29,263 bases of DNA from a virus, in the IMG/VR virus record IMGVR_UViG_3300018418_000088, positions 1 through 29,263 of that record; one strand, 5' to 3'. The position numbers and the translations under genes are program-made. The notes beneath the pieces are model-generated. The model ran no database searches. It saw only the letters and a program-made list of their open reading frames with translations, and was not told where the DNA came from. This document shows positions 14,227-22,095 of this stretch, in pieces. Positions within the stretch are counted from its first letter, which is position 1; each line of letters begins with the position of its first letter.

Positions 14227-15935
14227 CCGATAATTTCGCTGAAGTTTTTAATCTTGTCAAAAGTAATGCTGCCATCAAATTTTTCTGCAAACTGGTCACC
14301 TCTGTGACTGATAACAAATATGTTATCGTCAGCATTCAGTCCGTGTAGAGTTTCAATTAGACTTTCAATACCTACACTATCAAGAGCACCATCGAGTGTC
14401 TCATCAAGTATGAGTAGGTTTGTAGAAACTGAATTACGAAGTTTGGCAACTGAACGCCAGGCAAGCATAATTGATAATGTAATTCTGAGTTTCTCACCTT
14501 CTGAGAATGAGGCGTATGTAAAATTATCTCTAAATCTTGAACGAATGACCTCATTGAACTCTTCATCAAGTTGAAAGTCAACGAATAAATCAAATGCTGC
14601 TAGATACTTATTAATCAGTTTATTCATCACTGGAATATATTGACTAATAATTCTGGCCTTAATTCCACCATCCTTAAGGATTGTAGATACGACATTTAAA
14701 ATCTCGTGTTCACGTAATAGCTCTTCAGCCTTTGAGTTCTTGATGTTGAGATCTTCTTGCAAGGCTTCGAGTTTTGATGTGTCAACTTCTTCGACTTCAC
14801 GTTCCGCCGACTCAAGTTCTGTTTTAAACGAGACGAGAGCATTTTTAGCCATTTTGATTTCGGCTCTAATCTCAGAAATTTCAAAATTCTTATTTTGGAT
14901 TTGCTCTTCAACTTCACCAATGGCGTCAAGTCTTTCTTGGCAATCGGTAATCTTTGTAGTGATTTCAACCAAACCATTTTCAAGTTCTTGCAATTTGTCA
15001 TTCTTTTCACTAACAACCTTCTCTTTAAAGTCATGTTCGATTCCTTGTTTACAGGTTGGACAATTATCATTGTCGTGGTAAAAGGATAACTCTTTATCAA
15101 AGTTTCTACGAGTTGTTTCCATGTCTTGTTTTAAAGAGTTGGCCTTATCAAATTTGCCTTTTACATCTTTCTTGTCACTGATTGTTTCGTAGAGAGCTTT
15201 AATGTCTTCGTCAACTGTGTCAATATTAGTTTGTTTACTTTCGATGTCAGAAATGTGTTCGTTCATCTTGGTACGAATTTTATCTACTTCGGTCTCTTTA
15301 ATCTTACGAATTGCATCATTATTCTCTTCAGCAGATTCAATTTTAGACTCAATCAGTTCGATGTTATATTTGTTGTCATTAATTTCAGATTTATTCTCAT
15401 TGATTTTATCTTTGGCCAATAGATTCATTACACTGAACACTTGAATGTCTAAAAGATCTTCAATAATTTCCCTACGCTGACCTACTCTCAATTCCATAAA
15501 TGGAACATAGGTGGCAGAACCAAGGACTACAATCTGATTAAAAGATTTATAATTAATGCCGAGGATACTCTCCTCAAGATGTTGTTGGTAATCTTTCTTT
15601 GCTGCGTTTTGGTTTAAGAGTTGACCATCTTTATAAATTTCAAAAATGTTTGGTTTCATACCTCTGCGAATCATGTAGTTATTACCACCTGCCGCAAAAT
15701 ATAATTCAACCTCGAGTCCCTTTTTATTAATACTATTCAGCAATTGGCCTTTACTAATATTACGGAAAGGCTTTCCATATAGGCCAAATGTAATTGCATC
15801 TAGTAATGTTGATTTTCCAGAACCATTTGAGCCACTTACGAGTGTGGTTGGAACTGAGTCAAATTCGATTGTTGTAAAAGAATTTCCTGTTGATAATATA
15901 TTTTTGTATTTTACTTTTTTGAAATGTATTCGCAT
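14223..15935 (-). CDS. 46: Recombination endonuclease subunit, Rad50-like ATPase (gp46)
   Basis: SMC/Rad50-type ATPase that with gp47 resects DNA ends for recombination-dependent replication. Walker A GSNGSGKSTLLD is at 35-46, a long coiled coil fills the middle, the zinc-hook cysteines appear as CPTC in DNCPTCKQGIEH, the ABC signature is FSEGEKLRI and Walker B is LLILDETLDG. The 570-residue length compares with 560 in T4. Its ATG overlaps the gp47 stop by one base (TAATG), as expected for subunits made together. Confidence 0.96.
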   Translation of the reverse strand: MRIHFKKVKYKNILSTGNSFTTIEFDSVPTTLVSGSNGSGKSTLLDAITFGLYGKPFRNISKGQLLNSINKKGLEVELYFAAGGNNYMIRRGMKPNIFEIYKDGQLLNQNAAKKDYQQHLEESILGINYKSFNQIVVLGSATYVPFMELRVGQRREIIEDLLDIQVFSVMNLLAKDKINENKSEINDNKYNIELIESKIESAEENNDAIRKIKETEVDKIRTKMNEHISDIESKQTNIDTVDEDIKALYETISDKKDVKGKFDKANSLKQDMETTRRNFDKELSFYHDNDNCPTCKQGIEHDFKEKVVSEKNDKLQELENGLVEITTKITDCQERLDAIGEVEEQIQNKNFEISEIRAEIKMAKNALVSFKTELESAEREVEEVDTSKLEALQEDLNIKNSKAEELLREHEILNVVSTILKDGGIKARIISQYIPVMNKLINKYLAAFDLFVDFQLDEEFNEVIRSRFRDNFTYASFSEGEKLRITLSIMLAWRSVAKLRNSVSTNLLILDETLDGALDSVGIESLIETLHGLNADDNIFVISHRGDQFAEKFDGSITFDKIKNFSEIIG

Positions 15936-16996
15936 TATAAACTAAGAGCCTCACTGTATAATTCATTAACTACTCTCTTAATTGCATCTTTATCGGCTTG
16001 AGTGTCAATAGAATCAATATAATCATTTAATAGTTCTGATGTGTCTTTTGTTTCATCAAGAATCTCTTCAGTACCCAATTCGGCTAGATTAAGATTGTCT
16101 TCGATTGCTTTTACATCAACAGCTCCACAATCTGACATTCGATTCATGAATAAATCATAAAGATACGCGTTGGTACGATTTTTTACAATCACCTTAACAT
16201 ATGTATCCTTATATTGGTCCACATCAAAATTGGCAACATCATCAACAGTCCAATCAGCATCATCATAGTCAATTTTATAAAACACTCGATGTGGGTTCAG
16301 TATCTTTTCCATCTCTCGGGTTTCTGTATCAAATACATGGAAACCTCTCTTACCTTTATAATCGCCCCACATCATCTCATACGGGGCTCCAAGGTATTCT
16401 AAATTTTGATATCTTGATGGGTGGTGGAAATGTCCTGAATATACATCTTGGAAATTTTTAAATACATTTAAATCCAAACCGTGTGTACATAACTGACCTT
16501 TCATCATTTCAAAGCCTTTCATTTCCAAATGTCCCATAACAACATCAGCATCAGATTCAGAAATAAATTTTAAATTGTAATCAGCATTCTCTCTACTAAT
16601 CCAAGGAAGCATGAGGAATTTTGTTCCTCCAAGTTCCAAGTGTTCGGCTTTGTCCTCATAGAGTTTAAAATTAGGATATTCTTGTAAGAGTAAATTCATA
16701 CTATTAATATCGTTGGTATTACTATAATAAGTATCGTGATTACCAATTAAAGCATGAAACTCAAGATTACGTTCGGCAAGACCATCAAAGAAACAAGTCT
16801 TCGCATGTTCTAAACTCACATAATTGATATATTTCCTTCTATCAAAAGTATCACCTAAGTCGAATACAACTTTAATATCGTGTTCGTCAATATAAGGAAA
16901 GAATACCTCTTGGAAAAATTTTCTTTGGACTTCGTGAAATACACGACTATCCCCTCTTGCGCCGAAATGTACATCGGTCACTATTGCTATTTTCAT
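15935..16996 (-). CDS. 47: Recombination endonuclease subunit, Mre11-like nuclease (gp47)
   Basis: Metallophosphoesterase nuclease that partners gp46. Metal-binding motifs in order: TDVHFGA (Asp8, His10), DLGDTFDRR, LIGNHDTYY, VMGHLEM and YSGHFHHPS. Length 353 against 339 in T4. The C-terminal third is acidic and probably contacts gp46. It starts one base after the deformylase stop; no promoter is visible between them, so it belongs to the transcript running from gp55 through the sulfate cassette. Confidence 0.96.
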   Translation of the reverse strand: MKIAIVTDVHFGARGDSRVFHEVQRKFFQEVFFPYIDEHDIKVVFDLGDTFDRRKYINYVSLEHAKTCFFDGLAERNLEFHALIGNHDTYYSNTNDINSMNLLLQEYPNFKLYEDKAEHLELGGTKFLMLPWISRENADYNLKFISESDADVVMGHLEMKGFEMMKGQLCTHGLDLNVFKNFQDVYSGHFHHPSRYQNLEYLGAPYEMMWGDYKGKRGFHVFDTETREMEKILNPHRVFYKIDYDDADWTVDDVANFDVDQYKDTYVKVIVKNRTNAYLYDLFMNRMSDCGAVDVKAIEDNLNLAELGTEEILDETKDTSELLNDYIDSIDTQADKDAIKRVVNELYSEALSL

Positions 16997-16997
16997 A

Positions 16998-17567
16998 TTA
17001 GTCCTGTGTCTGTGTTTCTTGAGTTTGCTGTGCCTCGAATTGTTTCATCATTGACAGATAACTCATCATTTTTGCTCTTTGTTTTTGAATTTTACTTTTC
17101 TTTTTGAGAGCTCTATCCCATTTTAAATGAGATGTTTTGTCTTTATATACTACCCCGTGCAAATGGTCATATTCATGTAAGAAACATCTTGCACCATACC
17201 CAGTAATTGTGCCTTCTTGTAGTTGTAGATTTTCATCATACCATTTTGCCTTCACATCAGCTGGTCTTTTAATTTGTACAAATACATCTGGAAAACTTAA
17301 ACAACCTTCATAATCCAAAACTTCCTCTTCGGATACATCAATAACTTCTGGATTGATAAACATTGCGATTGCGTCTTCTTTTTCTCCCATGATAAAGAGT
17401 TTATGGTCAAGACCAACTTGACATGCTGATAAACCCAAACCTCTCTTTTCAAGCATAATTTTTATCATCTGCTCTTTAAGTTCTTTTGGGTCAAAGCCTG
17501 GATTTTCAATATTTACATCTGCCAATTCCTTTTTTAAAATTGGGTCTGGGTAGTATACTAACTTCAT
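16998..17567 (-). CDS. def: Peptide deformylase
   Basis: Removes the formyl group from nascent proteins. The three family motifs are present: GLGLSACQVG (43-52), EGCLSFP (Cys89 metal ligand) and HEYDHLHG (His131 and His135 ligands, Glu132 catalytic). Motif I has Ser where most bacterial enzymes have Ala or Gly. The C-terminus extends past the core with a basic helix and a Gln/Thr-rich tail. Deformylases are known in marine phages. The ATG overlaps the stop of the nucleotidyltransferase gene (ATGA). Confidence 0.94.
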   Translation of the reverse strand: MKLVYYPDPILKKELADVNIENPGFDPKELKEQMIKIMLEKRGLGLSACQVGLDHKLFIMGEKEDAIAMFINPEVIDVSEEEVLDYEGCLSFPDVFVQIKRPADVKAKWYDENLQLQEGTITGYGARCFLHEYDHLHGVVYKDKTSHLKWDRALKKKSKIQKQRAKMMSYLSMMKQFEAQQTQETQTQD

Positions 17568-17989
17568 AATTTACCTTCTTCTCTCATTTGAGCACGAATT
17601 TTAGTTGCTGAAATATCGTGGATATCTTTTCCTAAATCATGCTCTGTAAATGTATAACCGACTCCGCGGCCATAACTAATATCAACAATATTTGGTACTT
17701 CAAGTATTAGATATTCTCGGCCATTCATATAGCCGTGTTCTGCTAATCCTTTTTCAATGCCTTCAATGGTCTGTATCATTCCAAATGGATTATCGTCTTG
17801 TACTACGGTACGGCCTGCTCCTGCATCGCCGTCAAATTGAAATACATCACGTACCATTATAACAACTTGACCAGTAATGTCAAGGGCTTTTTTAAATAAT
17901 TCTGTGTGACCATCGTGCCACGGTTGCCACCTACCCAACATCTGAACTGTTGGTTTCTTGTAATCGAACATATCTTGTGGGTCTATCAT
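17564..17989 (-). CDS. HxGH nucleotidyltransferase, candidate ATP sulfurylase-like enzyme
   Basis: A 141-residue member of the HxGH nucleotidyltransferase superfamily: MLGRWQPWHDGHTELF carries His25-x-Gly-His28, and DISATKIRAQM carries the second ATP-binding motif (I-S-x-T-x-x-R). Such enzymes transfer AMP or CMP to a phosphate-like acceptor. Overlap by ATGA with a DUF2061 gene, followed upstream by APS kinase, suggests it forms APS from ATP and sulfate, but it is far smaller than known ATP sulfurylases and this substrate is inferred from context only. A cytidylyl- or NMN-type activity is an alternative. Confidence 0.72.
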   Translation of the reverse strand: MIDPQDMFDYKKPTVQMLGRWQPWHDGHTELFKKALDITGQVVIMVRDVFQFDGDAGAGRTVVQDDNPFGMIQTIEGIEKGLAEHGYMNGREYLILEVPNIVDISYGRGVGYTFTEHDLGKDIHDISATKIRAQMREEGKL

Positions 17990-18213
17990 TTGTTTACTCC
18001 AAATTTACTATATTTGTACCATACACGTTCGTGATAATAATATAGAATCATCTTTGTGGCAACTTCGAAACCTGCAATCATACCTGCCCAGTCAACCTTT
18101 CCTGTGATTAACCATGCAAGTAGAAAAGTATCTGTTGTTGCTACTACTCTCCATGTAAGGGTTTTTGCTAAGTGTCTTTTCGCACTTATTTTTTCTTCTG
18201 ATTTCTTTGCCAT
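17986..18213 (-). CDS. DUF2061 family membrane protein
   Basis: A 75-residue protein with two hydrophobic segments (TDTFLLAWLITG and AGMIAGFEVATKMILYYYHE) framed by the family-type ends KRHLAKTLTWRVVATT and YYHERVWYK. DUF2061 proteins are often found beside sulfate-assimilation genes in bacteria (from memory), which fits the neighbours on both sides; a role as partner or transporter is inferred. The ATG at 18213 lies within the end of the APS kinase gene (28-base overlap); a longer in-frame start would overlap it further and adds residues not typical of the family. The stop overlaps the next ATG. Confidence 0.82.
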   Translation of the reverse strand: MAKKSEEKISAKRHLAKTLTWRVVATTDTFLLAWLITGKVDWAGMIAGFEVATKMILYYYHERVWYKYSKFGVNK

Positions 18214-18626
18214 GTTGCGAAAGCCTTTTCTAGGATTGGTGCGAGTTCCAGATGTGTTGCTGGATACCACTCTGTAATCAAATAATCACAATGTTTTGGT
18301 TTTTCAAAGATTTTATTTGTATCTTCAAATCTACCTTCCTCAATAGTATCCATCCAAACTGTATAATCTGGGTCAAACGAATTACGAGCTTCTTGGAATG
18401 GGCATACAAAATCTGTAATTGCAATTTTACCAGCCTTGGATACACCATCAGCCAATAATCTCATTCTCATTGCTTGTCTCATTCGTCCTTCATCACTGAA
18501 GTCCCAATCATTATATTCTTCTCTTATTGCGTCTGCGTTAATCCAGACACCTTCAACCTGCTCTGCGAGCGGTTCTGATAACGTGCTTTTTCCTGAGCCG
18601 GGTAGGCCAAAGACTAATACTTTCAT
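18186..18626 (-). CDS. cysC: Adenylylsulfate (APS) kinase-like
   Basis: Expected to phosphorylate APS to PAPS, the sulfate donor for sulfotransferases. The P-loop GLPGSGKST is at residues 7-15; WINADAIREEYNDWDFSDEGR corresponds to the family D-G-D-x-x-R and F-S segments; ITDFVCPFQEARNSF matches the A-F-I-S-P-F region; IFEKPKHCDYLI is typical of the end. At 146 residues it is shorter than bacterial CysC (about 200). It shares TAATG with the gp55 stop, so it is expressed with the late sigma factor. Another small-molecule kinase of the same fold is possible. Confidence 0.82.
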   Translation of the reverse strand: MKVLVFGLPGSGKSTLSEPLAEQVEGVWINADAIREEYNDWDFSDEGRMRQAMRMRLLADGVSKAGKIAITDFVCPFQEARNSFDPDYTVWMDTIEEGRFEDTNKIFEKPKHCDYLITEWYPATHLELAPILEKAFATWQRNQKKK

Positions 18627-19114
18627 TATTTTTTCTTCTTTTTGTGTTTTTGTTCAAATTCGTCTACGAACTCATTAATATAATCCGGAAGTTCGTTCTG
18701 TGGAACTTGGTCTCCAGCACTATTTAAAATATTCAGTTCGTGATTTTGTTGTTGAGATGCTTTAAACTTGATATACATCTGCTTTTTCTCTTTGTGAATC
18801 CTACGGAGAAAAGCATACCATATAATCTGTGTAAAGTACGCGAATGGGTTGTTTGATTTTTCTGGATTGAAGTTATGAATATATTGTAGACAATTCTCAA
18901 TACCATCTGAAATCATCTCCTCTTTATATGAGTATCCGGAGAAGTTTGGTTTCGTTGCGAGTCTTGTTGCAATTAACAAGATACACTTTCCAATGTATTC
19001 CGGAACTTGAGGATTCTTTTCACCACAATTTTCAGCTTCTTTGACAGAGGCTTGGTAGTCAATTAAAGCCTGTAATAGGTCTTTGTTATTGACATAGTTT
19101 CTTTTTCTTGCCAT
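18626..19114 (-). CDS. 55: Late transcription sigma factor (gp55)
   Basis: Highly divergent sigma70-family protein that directs host RNA polymerase to TATAAATA late promoters. The match to T4 is clear: RNYVNNKDLLQALIDYQASV, NFSGYSYKEEMISDGIENCL and NPFAYFTQIIWYAFLRRIHKEKKQ correspond to T4 [35 protein letters not shown] and [21 protein letters not shown]. Length 162 against 185. The C-terminal lysine run (HKKKKK) may replace the T4 clamp-binding end. It has its own promoter and heads the transcript through APS kinase and deformylase. Confidence 0.95.
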   Translation of the reverse strand: MARKRNYVNNKDLLQALIDYQASVKEAENCGEKNPQVPEYIGKCILLIATRLATKPNFSGYSYKEEMISDGIENCLQYIHNFNPEKSNNPFAYFTQIIWYAFLRRIHKEKKQMYIKFKASQQQNHELNILNSAGDQVPQNELPDYINEFVDEFEQKHKKKKK

Positions 19115-19154
19115 GATTTAAATTTACCACCTTGTTCATTGTTAAATTTGTAGT

Positions 19155-19183
19155 ATTATATTACAATTTGTATACTTTGTCAA
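19155..19183 (-). promoter_or_regulatory. Sigma70-like promoter for gp55
   Basis: Minus strand: TTGACA (19183-19178), 17-base spacer, TATAAT (19160-19155). The gene leader is about 34 bases. Long A-tracts lie just upstream (19197-19221) and could act as an UP element. Confidence 0.8.
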
Positions 19184-19232
19184 CGGTTTTGCGATATTTT
19201 TTAATTTTTTTTAATTTTTTTACAAAAAAGTG

Positions 19233-19260
19233 TTGACATTTGCTAAGAAGTCGTTATAAT
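19233..19260 (+). promoter_or_regulatory. Plus-strand promoter firing into the uvsW 3' end
   Basis: TTGACA (19233-19238), 16-base spacer, TATAAT (19255-19260), preceded by AAAAAAGTG, the same upstream run seen at the promoters of the 27-28 kb early genes, and by T-tracts. There is no plus-strand gene downstream: transcription would start near 19267 and run antisense into uvsW, whose stop is at 19290. An antisense or small RNA is the simplest product. Confidence 0.65.
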
Positions 19261-19289
19261 AAGCTTATCGGCTTTAAGTTATACCTAAG

Positions 19290-20780
19290 TTAAATGTCGA
19301 TTGTAAAGATCTTGAATGGGAACTCCTCAGCTCCATAGATCTCAATTCTCTTTTTAAAATGTTTTAGCGTATAGTTCTCAAAACTTCCTACACTCAAGTC
19401 GTCAGCGATATCATATAATACAGCCTTCTGACTATCAGAAGCCTTTCTCAAACTCCTTCCAATACTTTGTAATACCTTAATTTCTGATTTTGAACCAGAA
19501 GCGAAAATCACATTATCCAATCTTTTCAGATTCACACCAGTAGAGAATACTCCATAAGAAGCAAGAATGTCATGTTTCTTTTCTGGGTCATTTTCTACTA
19601 AATGTCTGATTCGTTCACGTTCATCACCAGATGTTCCACCATAGATAAAATGCAACTCTCTTCCCTCTTTGCGCAGCAAAGGTTCAAGCACTTTACCATG
19701 TTTTTCGACCAAGTCAAATAATACAAGATTATTTTGGTCCTTTAATGACCACAAGAGATTTCTTATAAAAGTATTACGTTTTGTGTGATTCGTAATGAAC
19801 TCTCGTTCAGCTGGCCATTTCTTTGTGTTTTCTTTAATACGACCCATTGCATCTTTAAAAGATTTTCTAGCCGTATTATCATGTGAGAGTACAATTGCCT
19901 TGACTTGAAAATCAGCAACTGTGCCCTCGTCCATTAATTTCTTTGTGTTTACTACTTTTTTGACTTTACCAAAACATCCTTCCAATACTAATCTGTGTGT
20001 TTTACTTTCAGAAGATTTTAATGTTCCTGTAAAGCCGTGTCTGTAAGGGCAATCAGTTAATTTGTGCATAATTGTAGTCAGCGATTTTGCCTGGAAGAGG
20101 TGAGCCTCGTCTCCCATTACTACACGAAATTGATTAAACCAACTTTTTGGTTGTTTGACTAGTGATTGCCATGTACTGATAACAATAGGTGCTTGTGTGT
20201 TTTTATCAACACCACCTTGAATTTTATAAATGAGTTTCTCATCACAACCATAATCCACAAAGTCACCAGCCATCTGATGAACTAGACCAATCGTAGGTAC
20301 AATAATTAATGTACGATGTCCAAATGTTTGGAAATAATGTTGCTGTAATAGATAAATGATAAGTGATTTACCAGACGATGTCGGACTGAGTGACAATGAA
20401 CGCCTTTTTGATATTGAATTTTTAATGTATTCTATCTGATAGTCACGAGGTGTGAATTTACAATTAATTTCCTTTGCAAGCTCTAATACATAATCATCTT
20501 CAACTGGTTCATCTTTCCATTTCTCTGGGATATTTAATGTATAACCACGAGCGTCACAAAATTCTTGTAAATGTGTTAAAAGGCCATTATATAATACTGG
20601 TTTGAAAGGACTGAATAAACGGATGATACCGTCCCATACACGAGCTTTAAATCTTGGATTAAATTGATATCCTTCAGGACGAAAACTGAAATGCTCAGCC
20701 AACTCAGTCTTAACACTGGCTTCAGCAATAATTTTCATATGAACCTCATTTAAAGGTTCGACTGTAATAATATCACTCAT
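19290..20780 (-). CDS. uvsW: UvsW-type DNA/RNA-DNA helicase
   Basis: Superfamily 2 helicase that unwinds R-loops and branched DNA and shifts replication from origin-dependent to recombination-dependent mode in T4. Motif I SPTSSGKS is at 132-139; motif II appears as MGDEAHLFQ, motif III as GFTGTL and motif VI as QSIGRSLRK. Length 496 against 503 in T4. The N-terminal domain (FRPEGYQFNPRFKARVWDG) matches the small UvsW N-domain in character. Its ATG overlaps the stop of the membrane protein gene (ATGA). Confidence 0.95.
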   Translation of the reverse strand: MSDIITVEPLNEVHMKIIAEASVKTELAEHFSFRPEGYQFNPRFKARVWDGIIRLFSPFKPVLYNGLLTHLQEFCDARGYTLNIPEKWKDEPVEDDYVLELAKEINCKFTPRDYQIEYIKNSISKRRSLSLSPTSSGKSLIIYLLQQHYFQTFGHRTLIIVPTIGLVHQMAGDFVDYGCDEKLIYKIQGGVDKNTQAPIVISTWQSLVKQPKSWFNQFRVVMGDEAHLFQAKSLTTIMHKLTDCPYRHGFTGTLKSSESKTHRLVLEGCFGKVKKVVNTKKLMDEGTVADFQVKAIVLSHDNTARKSFKDAMGRIKENTKKWPAEREFITNHTKRNTFIRNLLWSLKDQNNLVLFDLVEKHGKVLEPLLRKEGRELHFIYGGTSGDERERIRHLVENDPEKKHDILASYGVFSTGVNLKRLDNVIFASGSKSEIKVLQSIGRSLRKASDSQKAVLYDIADDLSVGSFENYTLKHFKKRIEIYGAEEFPFKIFTIDI

Positions 20781-21046
20781 AATTTAATTGCTAGTAAAAT
20801 AAAAATGCCAAATAATAATAAATTTGTAAAAAAGATTAATACTGCTAAAATTGTATGATACCAAATCCATCTAGTACGATACGCATTTTCTAATGTTAAA
20901 TCTTCTGGGTCTGCTTCCTCGTCCATTACAGGAAGATTATGCATTATGGTTTGGTCAATTTTATTATTGGCGATGTCACGCTCAAACATTTTATTTGCTT
21001 GTTTCTGAAATCCTTTTTCTATAAATTTATCAAACCATTTAAACAT
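20777..21046 (-). CDS. Small membrane protein between uvsY and uvsW
   Basis: An 89-residue protein with a charged N-terminal half (KWFDKFIEKGFQKQANKMFE, then acidic DEEADPEDLTLE) and one strong C-terminal transmembrane helix, WYHTILAVLIFFTNLLLFGI followed by FILLAIKL. It is probably C-tail anchored in the inner membrane with the soluble part in the cytoplasm. Start supported by GGAG five bases before the residual spacer and by TAATG overlap with the uvsY stop. Function unknown; a membrane protein inserted between two recombination genes is unexpected. Confidence 0.75.
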   Translation of the reverse strand: MFKWFDKFIEKGFQKQANKMFERDIANNKIDQTIMHNLPVMDEEADPEDLTLENAYRTRWIWYHTILAVLIFFTNLLLFGIFILLAIKL

Positions 21047-21483
21047 TAATAGTCTCCAGCCTGGAACTTTAATATGTCAATCATATTTTTAATTACAAAA
21101 TTTCTACTGTGTATAGTTTTAATTATATCTTCTAGGTAATTAGCATTAGCTGTATGAAAATCAATCGTTAAACTTAATTTAATAATGTCCTTATCCGATT
21201 GAATATACTTATCCAAATCATTACGCAATACTTTGAGCTGAAAAGGTTTCCAACCTTGCTCTTTTAAAGTAATCTCGTCCATACTACCATCATAATATTC
21301 GCGCTTTAATCTCTCAAGCTCTTTATATTCAGCCTTTAATTTCTTAACGCGTAAGACTTCTCGGTAATAGAGGTTGTAATATTTACTGTGTAGGTTTGGG
21401 ATTCTTTTGCTCTCGCCGACTAAATTCGTTTCATCAATGGGAGAGTCTGCTGCCCATAATTTTGAAATATCATCTGTGTTCAT
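21046..21483 (-). CDS. uvsY: UvsY recombination mediator
   Basis: Loads the UvsX recombinase onto single-stranded DNA covered by gp32. The 145-residue helical protein ends in SRNFVIKNMIDILKFQAGDY, which matches T4 UvsY SRGFAIKHIQDMRAFEAG closely; upstream YYREVLRVKKLKAEYKELER, a central REYYDGS (T4 RLDYYSG) and DKYIQSDKDIIKLSL (T4 DKDVLKVDTSL) complete the match. T4 UvsY has 137 residues. It is next to uvsW, as in T4, and has its own promoter. Confidence 0.93.
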   Translation of the reverse strand: MNTDDISKLWAADSPIDETNLVGESKRIPNLHSKYYNLYYREVLRVKKLKAEYKELERLKREYYDGSMDEITLKEQGWKPFQLKVLRNDLDKYIQSDKDIIKLSLTIDFHTANANYLEDIIKTIHSRNFVIKNMIDILKFQAGDY

Positions 21484-21512
21484 ATTATAAATCCATGTAC
21501 TATTTTAGTACC

Positions 21513-21541
21513 ATTATATCACGAAAAGTTTGAAATGTCAA
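21513..21541 (-). promoter_or_regulatory. Sigma70-like promoter for uvsY/uvsW
   Basis: Minus strand: TTGACA (21541-21536), 17-base spacer, TATAAT (21518-21513), with TG one base before the -10. It separates uvsY (early or middle) from the tail gene upstream, which has a late box. Confidence 0.84.
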
Positions 21542-21545
21542 CCGT

Positions 21546-22037
21546 TTAGATGTTTTCTATTTGGAAAGAACCATATCTAAAAGTCACATCACATGTCGCA
21601 TAGGAAATGTCTTGTGTACTTACATTTAAATCAATGCTTCCTAAAGATACTGGGAAAGCATTTTTAAAAGTAAATTTCATATTAGGATTTTTATGGCTAT
21701 TTGTAATTACAACTGATATGTCAGATTCCAATGTATTATCAGCAGTATAATTTTTGTGTTGGTCAGTATTTTCCGGAAATCCTAACCCTTCTAGCCATCG
21801 TAGTACTTCTGTGTAATTATTCATTTCTTCGTCAACAATAAACTGAAGAGTTAAATCATCATATGTCAATTTATCTTGTTGAGCGTAAAATGTTCTCAAT
21901 GGAGTATTCATCTCGACAGGAGATGATGATACGCCGGGAATTGAAACCGATTGAGTAAAAAACTCAACATTCGGCATTCTGTCTATTGAAACAGTAAACG
22001 AAGCCGGTGATAAATAATTGTTAATAATTTCGGGCAT
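21546..22037 (-). CDS. Tail-tube-like virion structural protein (gp19/gp54 type)
   Basis: A 163-residue protein, the same length as the T4 tail tube protein gp19. The layout agrees: FFTQSVSIPGVSSSPVEM (the Q...LPG segment), KLTYDDLTLQFIVDEEMNNY (T4 R-T-F-D-D-W-T-V-T-V-M-N-D-E), a central RWLEGLGF and the terminal AFPVSLGSIDLNVS plus CDVTFRYGSFQ strands. It could be a tube protein or one of the related baseplate tube-initiation proteins; this cannot be decided here. An exact late promoter box lies 36 bases upstream of the ATG, as expected for a virion gene. In T4, uvsY is also next to baseplate genes. Confidence 0.7.
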   Translation of the reverse strand: MPEIINNYLSPASFTVSIDRMPNVEFFTQSVSIPGVSSSPVEMNTPLRTFYAQQDKLTYDDLTLQFIVDEEMNNYTEVLRWLEGLGFPENTDQHKNYTADNTLESDISVVITNSHKNPNMKFTFKNAFPVSLGSIDLNVSTQDISYATCDVTFRYGSFQIENI

Positions 22038-22072
22038 ACCAAATCCTGATAAATAAATTTATTGGTTTACAT

Positions 22073-22080
22073 TATTTATA
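22073..22080 (-). promoter_or_regulatory. T4-type late promoter for the tail gene
   Basis: The minus strand reads TATAAATA, exact consensus for gp55-dependent late promoters, about 36 bases upstream of the ATG of a structural gene. A near match on the plus strand (GATAAATA, 22048-22055) lies 40 bases before the plus-strand methyltransferase gene, so the 58-base gap could hold divergent late promoters. Confidence 0.72.
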
Positions 22081-22095
22081 ACGCTGAGGTACATC

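Noticed and set aside
18214-18270. 19-residue N-terminal extension of the DUF2061 protein
   Set aside because: It would overlap the APS kinase gene by 85 bases and the family normally begins close to the K-R-H-L-A-K segment; the ATG at 18213 is sufficient.
19197-19221. Three T-runs as an intrinsic terminator for uvsW
   Set aside because: On the minus strand these are A-runs, and no stable stem precedes a U-run in the uvsW transcript direction. They fit better as AT-rich upstream elements of the two promoters in this gap.
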